A DNA stretch of 64,000 nucleotides from an uncultured bacterium (lineage in GTDB: Bacteria > Cyanobacteriota > Vampirovibrionia > Gastranaerophilales > Gastranaerophilaceae): NCBI GenBank assembly GCA_902783835.1, contig CACZSN010000006.1:61265-125264 (forward strand). The letters are read 5' to 3'. Numbering within the stretch: the stretch's first letter is position 1; each line of letters starts with the position of its first letter. This document shows, one piece after another, positions 1 to 7,410 of the stretch. The notes under the pieces are model-generated. The model was not told the origin of the DNA. It saw only the letters and a program-made list of their open reading frames with translations, and searched no databases. The position numbers and the translations under genes are program-made.

Positions 1-420
1 TTTCAACCCAAAACATCCACGGAAGACTCAATCGCTTCATTCGGCGGCATGTTTGAGGATATCATTGATTACGTAAAAATCAATAACTTGATGCTTCGTT
101 CCGTAGAATATCAAATTAATCCGTCAGACGATGTTATTTATTCAAAATTCCCGACACTTTACAACGTTTGTAACGTTCAACTGATGCTTGTCGGAACATA
201 CGTCCAATTAGAAGGTTTGATTAGAGATTTAACCGTATATCCTTATTTTATCAATATTTCGGAAGTTAAAATCAATCCTTACGAAAAAGATGAACAATAC
301 ATTATCGTGACAATGAACATAACGTTGTACTCGAAAAAACAACAATCCGCGGCAAGTGTTGTCGGAGACGGAGCCGCAAAACCGAACGGCGGCGGAGCTG
401 CAGGCGGACTTATTCAATAA
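1..420 (+). CDS. pilO: PilO-like type IV pilus assembly protein, C-terminal part
   Basis: The reading frame is open to the first base of the window, so this is the 3' part of a longer gene and the ATG at 49 is internal. The visible 139 residues look like the periplasmic ferredoxin-like domain of PilO, the inner-membrane alignment protein that pairs with PilN and bridges to the secretin. The strongest match is the stretch 'YVQLEGLIRDLTVYPYFINI' followed by alternating beta-strand residues. The tail is rich in Gly and Ala, as expected for a disordered end. A pilT gene lies at 54.5 kb, so type IV pili or a related system are plausible. A distant PilO-like protein of another secretion system cannot be excluded. 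Confidence 0.7.
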   Translation, partial: FQPKTSTEDSIASFGGMFEDIIDYVKINNLMLRSVEYQINPSDDVIYSKFPTLYNVCNVQLMLVGTYVQLEGLIRDLTVYPYFINISEVKINPYEKDEQYIIVTMNITLYSKKQQSAASVVGDGAAKPNGGGAAGGLIQ

Positions 421-441
421 AAAACTTTTACTTAGTTACGG

Positions 442-474
442 AAAAACGAGGCTTTATCAAACCTCGTTTTTTTT
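442..474. terminator. Bidirectional intrinsic terminator
   Basis: A perfect 10-bp stem, AAAAACGAGG (442-451) with CCTCGTTTTT (462-471), has a 10-nt loop and a T-run on the plus strand plus an A-run upstream. It can end both the pilO-like gene on the plus strand and the secDF/HTH transcript on the minus strand, which converge here. Confidence 0.85.
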
Positions 475-490
475 GTTTAATTATAAAATT

Positions 491-910
491 TTATACAATT
501 TGAAACGGACATTTTTTGCAAGATGCTTTGTAGTGCAAAATCAAATTGTCCTCTAAATCATATCTTTTAACGACTCTTACATTTAATTCCGAACCGCAAA
601 TCGGACATCTTAAATCGTCCGTTTCACCAGCCATCATTTTGACACGGGCATAATCTTCAAAATCTTTCGGTACACCGTAATTAATCTGAATATTTTTCTC
701 GTGAGCCTTAATTTCAGAAGGATTTAATTTCAAACCTTTAGCAAGTTTTTGTCTAACCGTTGCAGAGAGGAAGAGTTCTTTTCCCGATTCAATATCGGAA
801 ACCTGTTCTTCCGTGAGGTTAGAGTGTTTTGCGAGCAACATAAGAGAAAGCCCGATATTTTCTCGGGCTTCTCGTACAAATGTTGCTAAAGATACTGTTT
901 CTTCGCTCAT
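491..910 (-). CDS. XRE-type HTH protein with C-terminal zinc ribbon
   Basis: A 139-residue protein with two parts. Residues about 8-60 form a Cro/C1-type helix-turn-helix ('LAKHSNLTEEQVSDIESGKE'). Residues about 100-137 hold a zinc-ribbon-like pair, CPICG and CKKC, separated by a beta-rich stretch. The start codon overlaps the secF stop by one base (TAATG), so it is probably translated by coupling and belongs to the secDF operon. The role is not established. It could be a DNA-binding regulator or, since zinc-ribbon HTH proteins often respond to stress, a regulator of the export operon. The family could not be named with certainty. Confidence 0.65.
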   Translation of the reverse strand: MSEETVSLATFVREARENIGLSLMLLAKHSNLTEEQVSDIESGKELFLSATVRQKLAKGLKLNPSEIKAHEKNIQINYGVPKDFEDYARVKMMAGETDDLRCPICGSELNVRVVKRYDLEDNLILHYKASCKKCPFQIV

Positions 911-1881
911 TATGCTGCTTTCTTTTTCGCTTTGATATCGTTGTAGAATACCAAAAGGACGCTTGCGAAGAAGATACTTGAGTAAGTACCAACCGCAATA
1001 CCCAAAAGCATAGCGAGAACGAAATCTTTAGTAGTTACACCGCCGAAGATATACAACGCAAGCAACGTAAAGATTGTTGTCAATGATGTGTTGATACTTC
1101 TTGCGAGTGTTTGGTTAACGCTTGCATCAACGATTTCGTGATAAGTCATTGATTTTGACGAAAACTTGACATTTTCACGAATTCTGTCGAAAACAACGAT
1201 TGTATCGTGGACGGAGAAACCTAAAACGGTCAAAACCGCCGATATGAATAAACCGTCGATGTGAACTCCACAGAATATTCCAAGGAATGCAAACACACCC
1301 AAAACGAACAAAACGTCGTGTACGAGGGTCAAAATTGCGATGATGGCGAATTCTAAGTGGAAACGGAGCGTCAAATACGCACAAATACCAAGAATTGCGA
1401 GCAATACAGCGATGCAAGAATTTTTCATCAATTCAGCACCCAATGTCGGACCGACCGAACTTACTTGAACGAGTTGAGCTTCAGGGTACATTGAAGTGAT
1501 TATATCAGAAACGATTTTTGTTTTTGCACTGTCCTTGTCTCCGTCGAATGCAGTTTTTACCGAAATAAATTCGTTCATTTTCGCATTTGAGTCAGTTGAT
1601 GCACTCGGAGCAGAAAGGATTTGAATAACTGGGTCTTCAAAACCTTGAGCCATAAGTTTTTCTCTGACATTTGCGATGTCTGAGTTATCCAATTTTTTGT
1701 CAACTGAATATTGGATAATCGTACCACCCGTGAAATCAATACCGACCAATAACGGAGCACCTGTTTTTACCGTAAGATAACCCATAGCACCGATTGACGG
1801 AATTAATAACAAGAGGGAAATAATTAAAAATACCCATTTGTATTTAACAATATCAATTATATTTTTTGCATGTGAAAACAT
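910..1881 (-). CDS. secF: Protein translocase subunit SecF
   Basis: Inner-membrane partner of SecD that uses the proton gradient to help SecYEG-driven export. The protein has an N-terminal membrane helix, the conserved 'GIDFTGGTIIQ' motif, a periplasmic region, and a C-terminal block of five membrane helices with 'LGFSVHDTIVVFDRIREN', the typical SecF signature. I place the start at the ATG at 1881, preceded by a good AAGGAG 8 bases upstream. An in-frame upstream start would overlap secD and has no such site. The length of 323 residues is normal. It lies 13 bases after secD and overlaps the HTH gene by one base. Confidence 0.95.
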   Translation of the reverse strand: MFSHAKNIIDIVKYKWVFLIISLLLLIPSIGAMGYLTVKTGAPLLVGIDFTGGTIIQYSVDKKLDNSDIANVREKLMAQGFEDPVIQILSAPSASTDSNAKMNEFISVKTAFDGDKDSAKTKIVSDIITSMYPEAQLVQVSSVGPTLGAELMKNSCIAVLLAILGICAYLTLRFHLEFAIIAILTLVHDVLFVLGVFAFLGIFCGVHIDGLFISAVLTVLGFSVHDTIVVFDRIRENVKFSSKSMTYHEIVDASVNQTLARSINTSLTTIFTLLALYIFGGVTTKDFVLAMLLGIAVGTYSSIFFASVLLVFYNDIKAKKKAA

Positions 1882-1894
1882 TGTTTTCTCCTTA

Positions 1895-3205
1895 TTAATC
1901 CAAAATACCGAACTTAGCGTTTTCACGCTTTGTATCTTCCGACTCGTAAGCGGTATTTATTTCGTCAGCACGAATACCGAACCATTCCGGATGTTTCAAA
2001 TGACCTGTGCCGAACAACAAGTGCATGAAGTTCTTCGTAACGGTAATTGCACTGAACATACTAACAATAGTACCGATTGCCAATGTTAAAGCGAAACCTT
2101 TAACAACACTTGAACCGAACATATAAAGAATGAGGCAGGTGATGATTGTTGACATGTTTGAGTCGAAAATACTTGTGAACGCTCTGTCAAAACCTAAGTT
2201 GATTGCGGTAAATAAACTTCTGCCTTCTTTCAATTCTTCTTTTGTACGTTCGAAAATAAGGATGTTAGCATCGACCGCCATACCGATTGAAAGGATAAAA
2301 CCTGCAATACCGGCAAGTGTCAATGTAACAGGAATTAATTTGAAAATCGAGAATACGATTAAAGAGTAAATTATCAAGGCAACATCGGCAACAAGTCCGG
2401 GGACTCTGTAATAAGCAACCATGAAAATCATTACGAATGCCAAACCGATTAAACCGGCGAATTTACTGTTTGCAATACTGTCAGCACCAAGTGTAGGTCC
2501 GACCGTGTTTTCTTCAATAATTTTAGCAGGAACAGGCAACGCACCAGCGTTGAGCAAATCCACCATGTTTTTAGCCTGTTCGTATTCAAAACCGCCTTCA
2601 CCACCTGAGATTTGAGCTCTTCCGCCGATGATAGGTTCTTGAATTACAGGAGCTGATTGCAATTCTCCGTTAAAGAAAATTGCCATCGGTTTTCCGACTA
2701 ATTCTTTTGTAAGTGTTGCAAATTTCTTTGCACCTGCATCGTTAAATTCAAGGCTGACAACGTATTCACCGTTTTGAGAATTTGTCGAAACGAGTGATTT
2801 TTTAAGGTCTTTACCTGTCAAGCCTGTTGATTCCCATGCCTCAGCACCGCTCATTGTTTGAACCGGACGTTTAAATTCCAATTCTGCCGTGTCACCCAAA
2901 AATTCTTTTGCTTTTTGCGGGTCTGAAACATCAGGAATTTCGATGATTAATCGTCTGTCGCCTTGTTTTTGAACAACTGTTTCGGCAACACCGATTGCGT
3001 TAATTCTGTTTTCGATAGCGAATTTCAAACTATCCATGTTATCGGAAGTAATCTTTTTAACGGTATCCGTTGTTTGTGCTTCAAGAACCAATCTCGAACC
3101 ACCGACCAAATCAAGACCTAATTTTGTAGGTTTGTTGATAATTACGGCAATACAACCGATTACTAACACGATAATTACCCAAAATAAAATCTTTTTATTT
3201 TTCAT
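1895..3205 (-). CDS. secD: Protein translocase subunit SecD
   Basis: Larger subunit of the SecDF export motor. It has an N-terminal membrane helix, the 'GLDLVGGSRLVLEA' motif, the periplasmic P1-type domain, and a C-terminal six-helix block with 'GMAVDANILIFERTKEEL', the hallmark of SecD. At 436 residues it is on the short side for the family, similar to Gram-positive and cyanobacterial forms without long periplasmic insertions. The first gene of a secD-secF-HTH operon. The start has a GGGG-type ribosome site about 7 bases upstream. Two copies of an ACATGTATTTTT sequence lie just upstream. Confidence 0.95.
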   Translation of the reverse strand: MKNKKILFWVIIVLVIGCIAVIINKPTKLGLDLVGGSRLVLEAQTTDTVKKITSDNMDSLKFAIENRINAIGVAETVVQKQGDRRLIIEIPDVSDPQKAKEFLGDTAELEFKRPVQTMSGAEAWESTGLTGKDLKKSLVSTNSQNGEYVVSLEFNDAGAKKFATLTKELVGKPMAIFFNGELQSAPVIQEPIIGGRAQISGGEGGFEYEQAKNMVDLLNAGALPVPAKIIEENTVGPTLGADSIANSKFAGLIGLAFVMIFMVAYYRVPGLVADVALIIYSLIVFSIFKLIPVTLTLAGIAGFILSIGMAVDANILIFERTKEELKEGRSLFTAINLGFDRAFTSIFDSNMSTIITCLILYMFGSSVVKGFALTLAIGTIVSMFSAITVTKNFMHLLFGTGHLKHPEWFGIRADEINTAYESEDTKRENAKFGILD

Positions 3206-3218
3206 TTTTATCCCCTGT

Positions 3219-3266
3219 AAAAATACATGTGTTAATCTGACTATATTTTACCGCAAAAATACATGT
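3219..3266. repeat. Direct repeat upstream of secD
   Basis: AAAAATACATGT occurs at 3219-3230 and again at 3255-3266, spaced 36 bases start to start and containing the palindrome ACATGT. On the minus strand this is directly upstream of secD, flanking a possible -10 (TAAAAT or TATAGT). It could be an operator pair, or chance in AT-rich DNA. Confidence 0.35.
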
Positions 3267-3395
3267 AGTAAAATATTTCCGATTTTAAGTAAAGTTATCA
3301 TAAGTATTGTAAACTTTTAACTCTCCTGTTAGGGAATTTTTTGGAACAAAATGCTCAAAAATAACAAAAAACCGTAGAGCCGTAGAATAGTAGAA

Positions 3396-3420
3396 CCGTA
3401 GGGTCGACTTTATCGACCAA
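3396..3420 (+). repeat. REP-like palindrome, copy 1
   Basis: The sequence GTAGGGTCGAC opens a short palindrome with stem GGTCGA (3402-3407) and TCGACC (3413-3418). This copy lacks the AG found in the others before TCGACC, so its stem is shorter. It sits just downstream of the Y1 transposase gene, and in its orientation is opposite to copy 2 on the other side of that gene. Confidence 0.75.
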
Positions 3421-3442
3421 ATCAAAAAATTGAAATGATAAA

Positions 3443-3967
3443 TTATTCTAAATTCAAAAATTTTATACCGTTTTTATCTTCAAAATTGCACCAATCACAA
3501 TCATAATAACCTTTTTCGATAAATTTTTCAAAACTTGAATATTCCCAATCTCGTACTTTTTGCACATAACCATGTTTTATCGGATTATAATGTATATAAT
3601 CCAAATGTTTATGCAAATCATCTTCATCTCTGATGATATGATCAAAATATTTACGTTGCCAAATTCCTTTTTCTCGCCTTAAAATTTGCTTTTCGGATTG
3701 GTAATTATTGAAAGGCATTTCTCTCGAAAAATTCGATTTAACTGATGATATAATTTTAGGAATAAAACCGGAATTTTCGCACCGAATAATAAAATGCAAA
3801 TGGTCAGGTAAAACAACACCTGCAATCAGATTATACTCATATTTAACCTGCTGAAATGATTGCCTGAGAATATCAATATTTGAAATAAGAATGGGCAACC
3901 GATTATAGGTCACGATTGTGATAAAAACCTGATTAGCATTTTGAAAATATCTTCTGTAATTTGGCAT
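3443..3967 (-). CDS. REP-associated Y1 transposase (RAYT, IS200-like TnpA)
   Basis: Single-strand DNA transposase of the Y1/HUH superfamily. The metal-binding pair is seen in 'LPDHLHFII' (His56, His58 from my start), and the expected catalytic tyrosine region in 'YIHYNPIKHGYV' near residues 125-136. 'IWQRKYFDHIIRDEDDL' is typical of RAYT proteins. I start at the ATG at 3967 (174 residues); a longer frame reads back through REP copy 2 and is unlikely to be coding. The gene is flanked by REP copies in opposite orientation and preceded by a ribbon-helix-helix gene. RAYT proteins cut and join REP hairpins, so this gene is the likely source of the four repeats here. Confidence 0.88.
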   Translation of the reverse strand: MPNYRRYFQNANQVFITIVTYNRLPILISNIDILRQSFQQVKYEYNLIAGVVLPDHLHFIIRCENSGFIPKIISSVKSNFSREMPFNNYQSEKQILRREKGIWQRKYFDHIIRDEDDLHKHLDYIHYNPIKHGYVQKVRDWEYSSFEKFIEKGYYDCDWCNFEDKNGIKFLNLE

Positions 3968-3999
3968 AAGAAAATAATACCATAAATATTGTTCACAAA

Positions 4000-4023
4000 T
4001 TGGTCGACTAAAGTCGACCCTAC
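4000..4023 (-). repeat. REP-like palindrome, copy 2 (inverted)
   Basis: Perfect 8-bp arms, GGTCGACT (4002-4009) and AGTCGACC (4012-4019), followed by CTAC. It is the reverse complement of copies 3 and 4. It lies between the ribbon-helix-helix gene and the transposase gene, inside what would be their shared transcript. Confidence 0.85.
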
Positions 4024-4028
4024 ATTTT

Positions 4029-4184
4029 CTATTTTCTTTTATCAATATACTCTTTTAAAATAAACTCAATCTCTTTTGCCGCAGAACGAGAATCCTCAAT
4101 AGCATATTGTTGGATTTTTTCAAAAACGTCAGCATTTATCCTCAATGTAAATTGTCTTTCGTTTTCGTATTTTTTCATCGCCAT
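4029..4184 (-). CDS. Ribbon-helix-helix (Arc-like) DNA-binding protein
   Basis: About 51 residues from the ATG at 4184, chosen because GAGGT stands 4-8 bases upstream; an earlier ATG at 4217 lacks such a site. 'RQFTLRINADVFEKIQQYA' is a beta strand plus helix of the Arc/MetJ fold, and the second helix follows with 'SAAKEIEFILKEYI'. Such proteins are operon autorepressors or antitoxins. No toxin gene is adjacent. The next gene downstream is the REP transposase, with a REP hairpin in between, so a role in keeping the transposase quiet or in binding REPs is a reasonable inference. Confidence 0.7.
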   Translation of the reverse strand: MAMKKYENERQFTLRINADVFEKIQQYAIEDSRSAAKEIEFILKEYIDKRK

Positions 4185-4365
4185 GATGACCTCATTTCTA
4201 CTTAATAATGAATTCATTATATAAATTTATATTAACAACATCAAGACTTCATCTTGACTTCAAAATGAATTACGACTATTATGGTTTCGTTATGAATTCA
4301 CAATACTAATATATGGATTGCCCCGAAAATCAAAAATTTTCTCACAATGACAATAACCACAAACC

Positions 4366-4403
4366 CCGTAGGGTCGACTTTAGTCGACCAAAACATTCCC
4401 TAA
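4366..4403 (+). repeat. REP-like palindrome, copy 3
   Basis: Arms GGTCGACT (4372-4379) and AGTCGACC (4382-4389). The flank after the hairpin (AAAACATTCCC) is shared with copy 4, so the repeat unit is at least 34 bases long. Confidence 0.85.
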
Positions 4404-4443
4404 AGCCTCAGTATGACGGAAACATCTTAACAAAATAGCAAAA

Positions 4444-4480
4444 CGTAGGGTCGACTTTAGTCGACCAAAACATTCCCCAA
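4444..4480 (+). repeat. REP-like palindrome, copy 4
   Basis: Same unit as copy 3 with arms at 4449-4456 and 4459-4466, in the same orientation, 77 bases further on. Copies 3 and 4 form a direct pair, as in BIME-type REP clusters. Confidence 0.85.
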
Positions 4481-4506
4481 TCGAACACAAGAAAAAAGGA
4501 ACACAA

Positions 4507-4713
4507 ATGAACAAAAAAGAATATAAAATTCTGAAAAAAATCAATGCCGAGATAGCGGGAGATGCCCTTGATATCAAGGCGATAGCAGACTGTTTAGAAA
4601 ACATGGATATTCCGTATCCCGCAAATTACTTGGCAATTTTCATAAGGGAAAAAATCATAAAAATTTTTCGAAATATTGAGGCGAACCGAGGAATTTTGAA
4701 AATCAAAAATTAG
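4507..4713 (+). CDS. Small hypothetical protein (68 aa)
   Basis: An ATG follows an AAAAAAGGA ribosome site by 6 bases, and the frame codes for a Lys- and Ile-rich, mostly helical 68-residue protein without membrane helices or a known motif. It starts 27 bases after REP copy 4 and ends by overlapping the stop codon of the convergent MFS gene by 4 bases. I do not recognise the family. The good start site and fit between neighbours support a real gene, but it could be a spurious frame. Confidence 0.5.
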   Translation: MNKKEYKILKKINAEIAGDALDIKAIADCLENMDIPYPANYLAIFIREKIIKIFRNIEANRGILKIKN

Positions 4714-5882
4714 TCGAGAGGTTTTTCCGGAATTTCTCTAACCCAAATGCACATAACAAGAGGGATTGCGGTAACAAACAGCATTCCGTTCAAAATACCG
4801 ATTTTTTCCATTCCAAAACTCAAAACCGGAAGCAAAACTCCAACGATGCCCCACGTAAATCCGCCAACGACACCTGAAATCGTGCTTTTATATTTAGGCA
4901 AAAGTTTTTGTGACATAACGACATTAATCGGTTGCGTAAGAAAAATCACAAAACCGATAATTGAATACAAAATAATTGCCACAATTAAGTTTATTTTCAT
5001 GAAGAAAACCATCGCCAAAGAAAGCGGTAATGTTAGCAAAAACGAGAAATAGAAGGTATTTCGGCTGCCGATTTTTTGTTCAAATTTCGGAGCAGCAATC
5101 ATTCCGAGGGTTGAAGTTGCCAAAAATGCACAGTTTATCCAACCGATTTTAGAAGCGGAAAGACCGATATTTTTCCAGAAAAACGGCATTATCAACGTAT
5201 AACTCGACACAACAATTGATTTTGCAATTGAAGCGGCAATCAAAATTCTTTCGAGTCTTAAAGAAAAAATAGCACGCATACTTGTCATCAATGAAATTCT
5301 TTCTTTATGTTCATCTTCTTCGTCACACGAAACTTTCGGTACACAACCGAACATCGCAAGTGCAGTCAAAACACCGACTATCGAGGTATACATAATTGCC
5401 TGTTCGCCGAAAAACTCATAAATGTTTGTAGCAGCCAAAGCACCGACACCGTAGCCGATTGACCCCATACTGAGAAAAATTCCGGTATTCCATGTCGACT
5501 CTTCCGTGTTTTTGCAAAATTTCGGAACAAAACTCGTCGCTTGAGGGTGGAAAAATCCGACCCCGATTTCACCCAAAACGATTGCGAAAGTAAGTGCCAA
5601 AAAGCTTTCAGCCAAGCCCATCATCGGCAAAAATACCGATGCGATAATAATTCCCCAAAATACAAAAAATCTTTTTCTGCACTTATCGGAAAAATACCCA
5701 AAAATCGGCTGTAACAAGTAAGACGAGATGTTTGCGATACTAATAATCGCCATAGCATCTTTCATTGTAATTCCGACTTTTGAAGCGATAAAAGGCAATA
5801 ACGGTGCGATAAACCCGGGGTAACAATCGATTATAAAGTGGGAAAATATCAACCAATTTACTGCTTTTTTGCAACTTTGCAT
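4710..5882 (-). CDS. MFS transporter, Fsr (fosmidomycin resistance)-like
   Basis: A 390-residue, about 12-helix major facilitator. 'HFIIDCYPGFIAPLLPFIAS' near the N-terminus and 'GIGVGFFHPQATSFVPKF' in the fourth-fifth helix region match the Fsr subgroup, and 'GYFSDKCRKR' is the cytoplasmic loop 2-3 motif of the superfamily. Members export small drugs or metabolites; the true substrate here is unknown. The start is preceded by AAGGAT, the ribosome site most genes in this window use. It follows purH, separated by an intrinsic terminator. Confidence 0.85.
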   Translation of the reverse strand: MQSCKKAVNWLIFSHFIIDCYPGFIAPLLPFIASKVGITMKDAMAIISIANISSYLLQPIFGYFSDKCRKRFFVFWGIIIASVFLPMMGLAESFLALTFAIVLGEIGVGFFHPQATSFVPKFCKNTEESTWNTGIFLSMGSIGYGVGALAATNIYEFFGEQAIMYTSIVGVLTALAMFGCVPKVSCDEEDEHKERISLMTSMRAIFSLRLERILIAASIAKSIVVSSYTLIMPFFWKNIGLSASKIGWINCAFLATSTLGMIAAPKFEQKIGSRNTFYFSFLLTLPLSLAMVFFMKINLIVAIILYSIIGFVIFLTQPINVVMSQKLLPKYKSTISGVVGGFTWGIVGVLLPVLSFGMEKIGILNGMLFVTAIPLVMCIWVREIPEKPLD

Positions 5883-5917
5883 TTTTTATCCTTTGTGTTT
5901 CGGCAGTCATTGCAAGC

Positions 5918-5936
5918 AAAAACACTATTAGTGTTT
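5918..5936 (-). terminator. Intrinsic terminator overlapping the purH stop codon
   Basis: On the minus strand AAACACT (5936-5930) pairs perfectly with AGTGTTT (5926-5920) over a 3-nt loop and runs into T5. The stop codon of the purH-like gene lies in the loop. It separates purH from the downstream MFS gene. Confidence 0.65.
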
Positions 5937-7319
5937 AAACTCTCTGAGCAAAGTTCTGACCATTGTAAGTTCATATTTATCGGCAACGTCAAAAATTTCT
6001 TTATCCTTTTTCGTACCTGCAGGTTGAAGGATTGCAGCAATTCGAGCCTGAGCGGCATCGAGGATAATATCCTTCGTTCTGATAGCACCGTCAGTAACAA
6101 GGACGGCATCTTTCGAGTTTTCACAAGCCTTATCGAGTGCAATATCCACAGCTTCAACACGATTTGCCTGACCTTGAGAAATTCCGACAGTTTTCAAATC
6201 TTTGACAACAATTGCGGAATTTGAGCGGGTATATTTTGAGACCTTCCAGCCAAAAACCATGTCCTCAACCTGTTCTGTCGTCGGTTTTTTCTTCGTAACG
6301 ACTTTGAAAGAATTTGTGTTAAGTTCAGCGGTGTTAGGCTCTTGAACGAGCGTGCCGAAAGGAGTTATCGTAATTTGATTTTTCAAATATGCCTTGAAAT
6401 CTTTTAACGGTGTAAAAATTTTGATTAATTTCAAATTACATTCTTTCAAAGTTTCGATTGCATCGTCATCAAAATCCGGAGCAATAACAATATCAAGAAG
6501 CAACGAACTCAAGGCTTTTGCCAATTTCGTATCAACTTTTTGAGAAAAAGCGACAACCCCGCCAAAAGCACTAATCGGGTCACAATCGATTGCTTTTTGG
6601 TATGCAATCTCAAGTGTAGAGCCGAGAGCGACCGCACAAGGCATCGCATGTCTTGTCACAACAGCCGCATTGACGTCGTAAAACTCCGAAACCATTTGTG
6701 TTGCAAGGTTTATGTCCAAAATATTGTTCGTTGAAAGTTGACGATTTGCGATAACTTCGTATGAAATCGTGTCCCCCGTATACAAAGCCGCCTTCTGGTG
6801 CTGGTTTTCGCCATAAGCCAAATCGCCGCTCTTTTCTTCGTTCAAGTTCAAATGAACACCATTTGTGTCAAGAATATTCAAAAGTGTTGCATTGATTTTG
6901 CAAACCTGCATAAGTGCTTTTTCGGCAAGTTCTTTCTTCAAATTTTCAGTGACAGTGCCGTTTTTGATAGCCTCAAAAACAGTTTCATACTGAGAAGGAT
7001 TAATAAGAACGATTGTGTCTTTGTATTTTTTTGCAAATTTTTGAACGATGGAAAGCCCTTCACTGTCGAAATGTGCGAGGACTTCTTCTTCGTCCATATC
7101 CTTGTTCAAATATTTTTCGAGCGGATAGAAATTGCAAACTACAACGTCAAAATCGGTGTTTTGCCAATCAAATTTTTCAACGCATAAACCGTTTGCACTT
7201 AAATATTCATAAGTCTTTTCAGTTGCAAAAATATCATAGTCATTTTTCTCAGACAAATTCTTCGCAAACTCAACAATACCGTCGTTATTATAAACATTAA
7301 CAAGAATTTTTTTGCTCAT
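5928..7319 (-). CDS. purH: PurH-like protein with degenerate IMP cyclohydrolase domain
   Basis: PurH normally has an N-terminal IMP cyclohydrolase (MGS-like) and a C-terminal AICAR transformylase, together about 510-530 residues; this one has 463. The C-terminal part is recognisable by 'YGENQHQKAALY' (169-180), 'DPISAFGGVVAFS', 'IAPDFDDDA' and 'SQGQANRVEAV'. The N-terminal domain goes from strand to 'VVVCNFYPLE' without the conserved 'GRVKTLHP..HGG' segment that carries the cyclohydrolase site, and IGGP-type residues are replaced by SEGL. The usual Lys-His of the transformylase reads Arg223-His224, 'NPCG' reads 'MPCA', and the late 'SDAFFPF' motif reads 'TDGAIRT'. It may be a transformylase only, or a paralogue with another task. 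Confidence 0.8.
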   Translation of the reverse strand: MSKKILVNVYNNDGIVEFAKNLSEKNDYDIFATEKTYEYLSANGLCVEKFDWQNTDFDVVVCNFYPLEKYLNKDMDEEEVLAHFDSEGLSIVQKFAKKYKDTIVLINPSQYETVFEAIKNGTVTENLKKELAEKALMQVCKINATLLNILDTNGVHLNLNEEKSGDLAYGENQHQKAALYTGDTISYEVIANRQLSTNNILDINLATQMVSEFYDVNAAVVTRHAMPCAVALGSTLEIAYQKAIDCDPISAFGGVVAFSQKVDTKLAKALSSLLLDIVIAPDFDDDAIETLKECNLKLIKIFTPLKDFKAYLKNQITITPFGTLVQEPNTAELNTNSFKVVTKKKPTTEQVEDMVFGWKVSKYTRSNSAIVVKDLKTVGISQGQANRVEAVDIALDKACENSKDAVLVTDGAIRTKDIILDAAQARIAAILQPAGTKKDKEIFDVADKYELTMVRTLLREFKH

Positions 7320-7376
7320 TTTTTATCCTTCTTTTTTCCCACAATAACACAAAAAAACATCGGATAAAAATTTTTC

Positions 7377-7402
7377 AAAAAAAATGCCCTGTTTTGAAGG
7401 GC
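7377..7402 (-). terminator. Intrinsic terminator after the TolC-family gene
   Basis: On the minus strand GCCCT and AGGGC (arms 7398-7402 and 7386-7390) close a 7-nt loop and are followed by eight T residues. It lies 9 bases after the stop of the outer membrane gene. Confidence 0.85.
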
Positions 7403-7410
7403 AAATCTTT

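Noticed and set aside
4000..4023. REP copy 2 as a terminator between the RHH gene and the transposase
   Set aside because: No T-run follows the stem, and the same unit recurs in places where no gene ends.
3443..4045. Longer start of the transposase at 4045
   Set aside because: The extra residues are encoded by the REP palindrome itself; the ATG at 3967 begins at the family-typical 'MPNYRRYF'.
3396..4480. REP copies as a CRISPR array
   Set aside because: Only four copies, in mixed orientation and with unequal spacing that includes genes; no cas genes are present.
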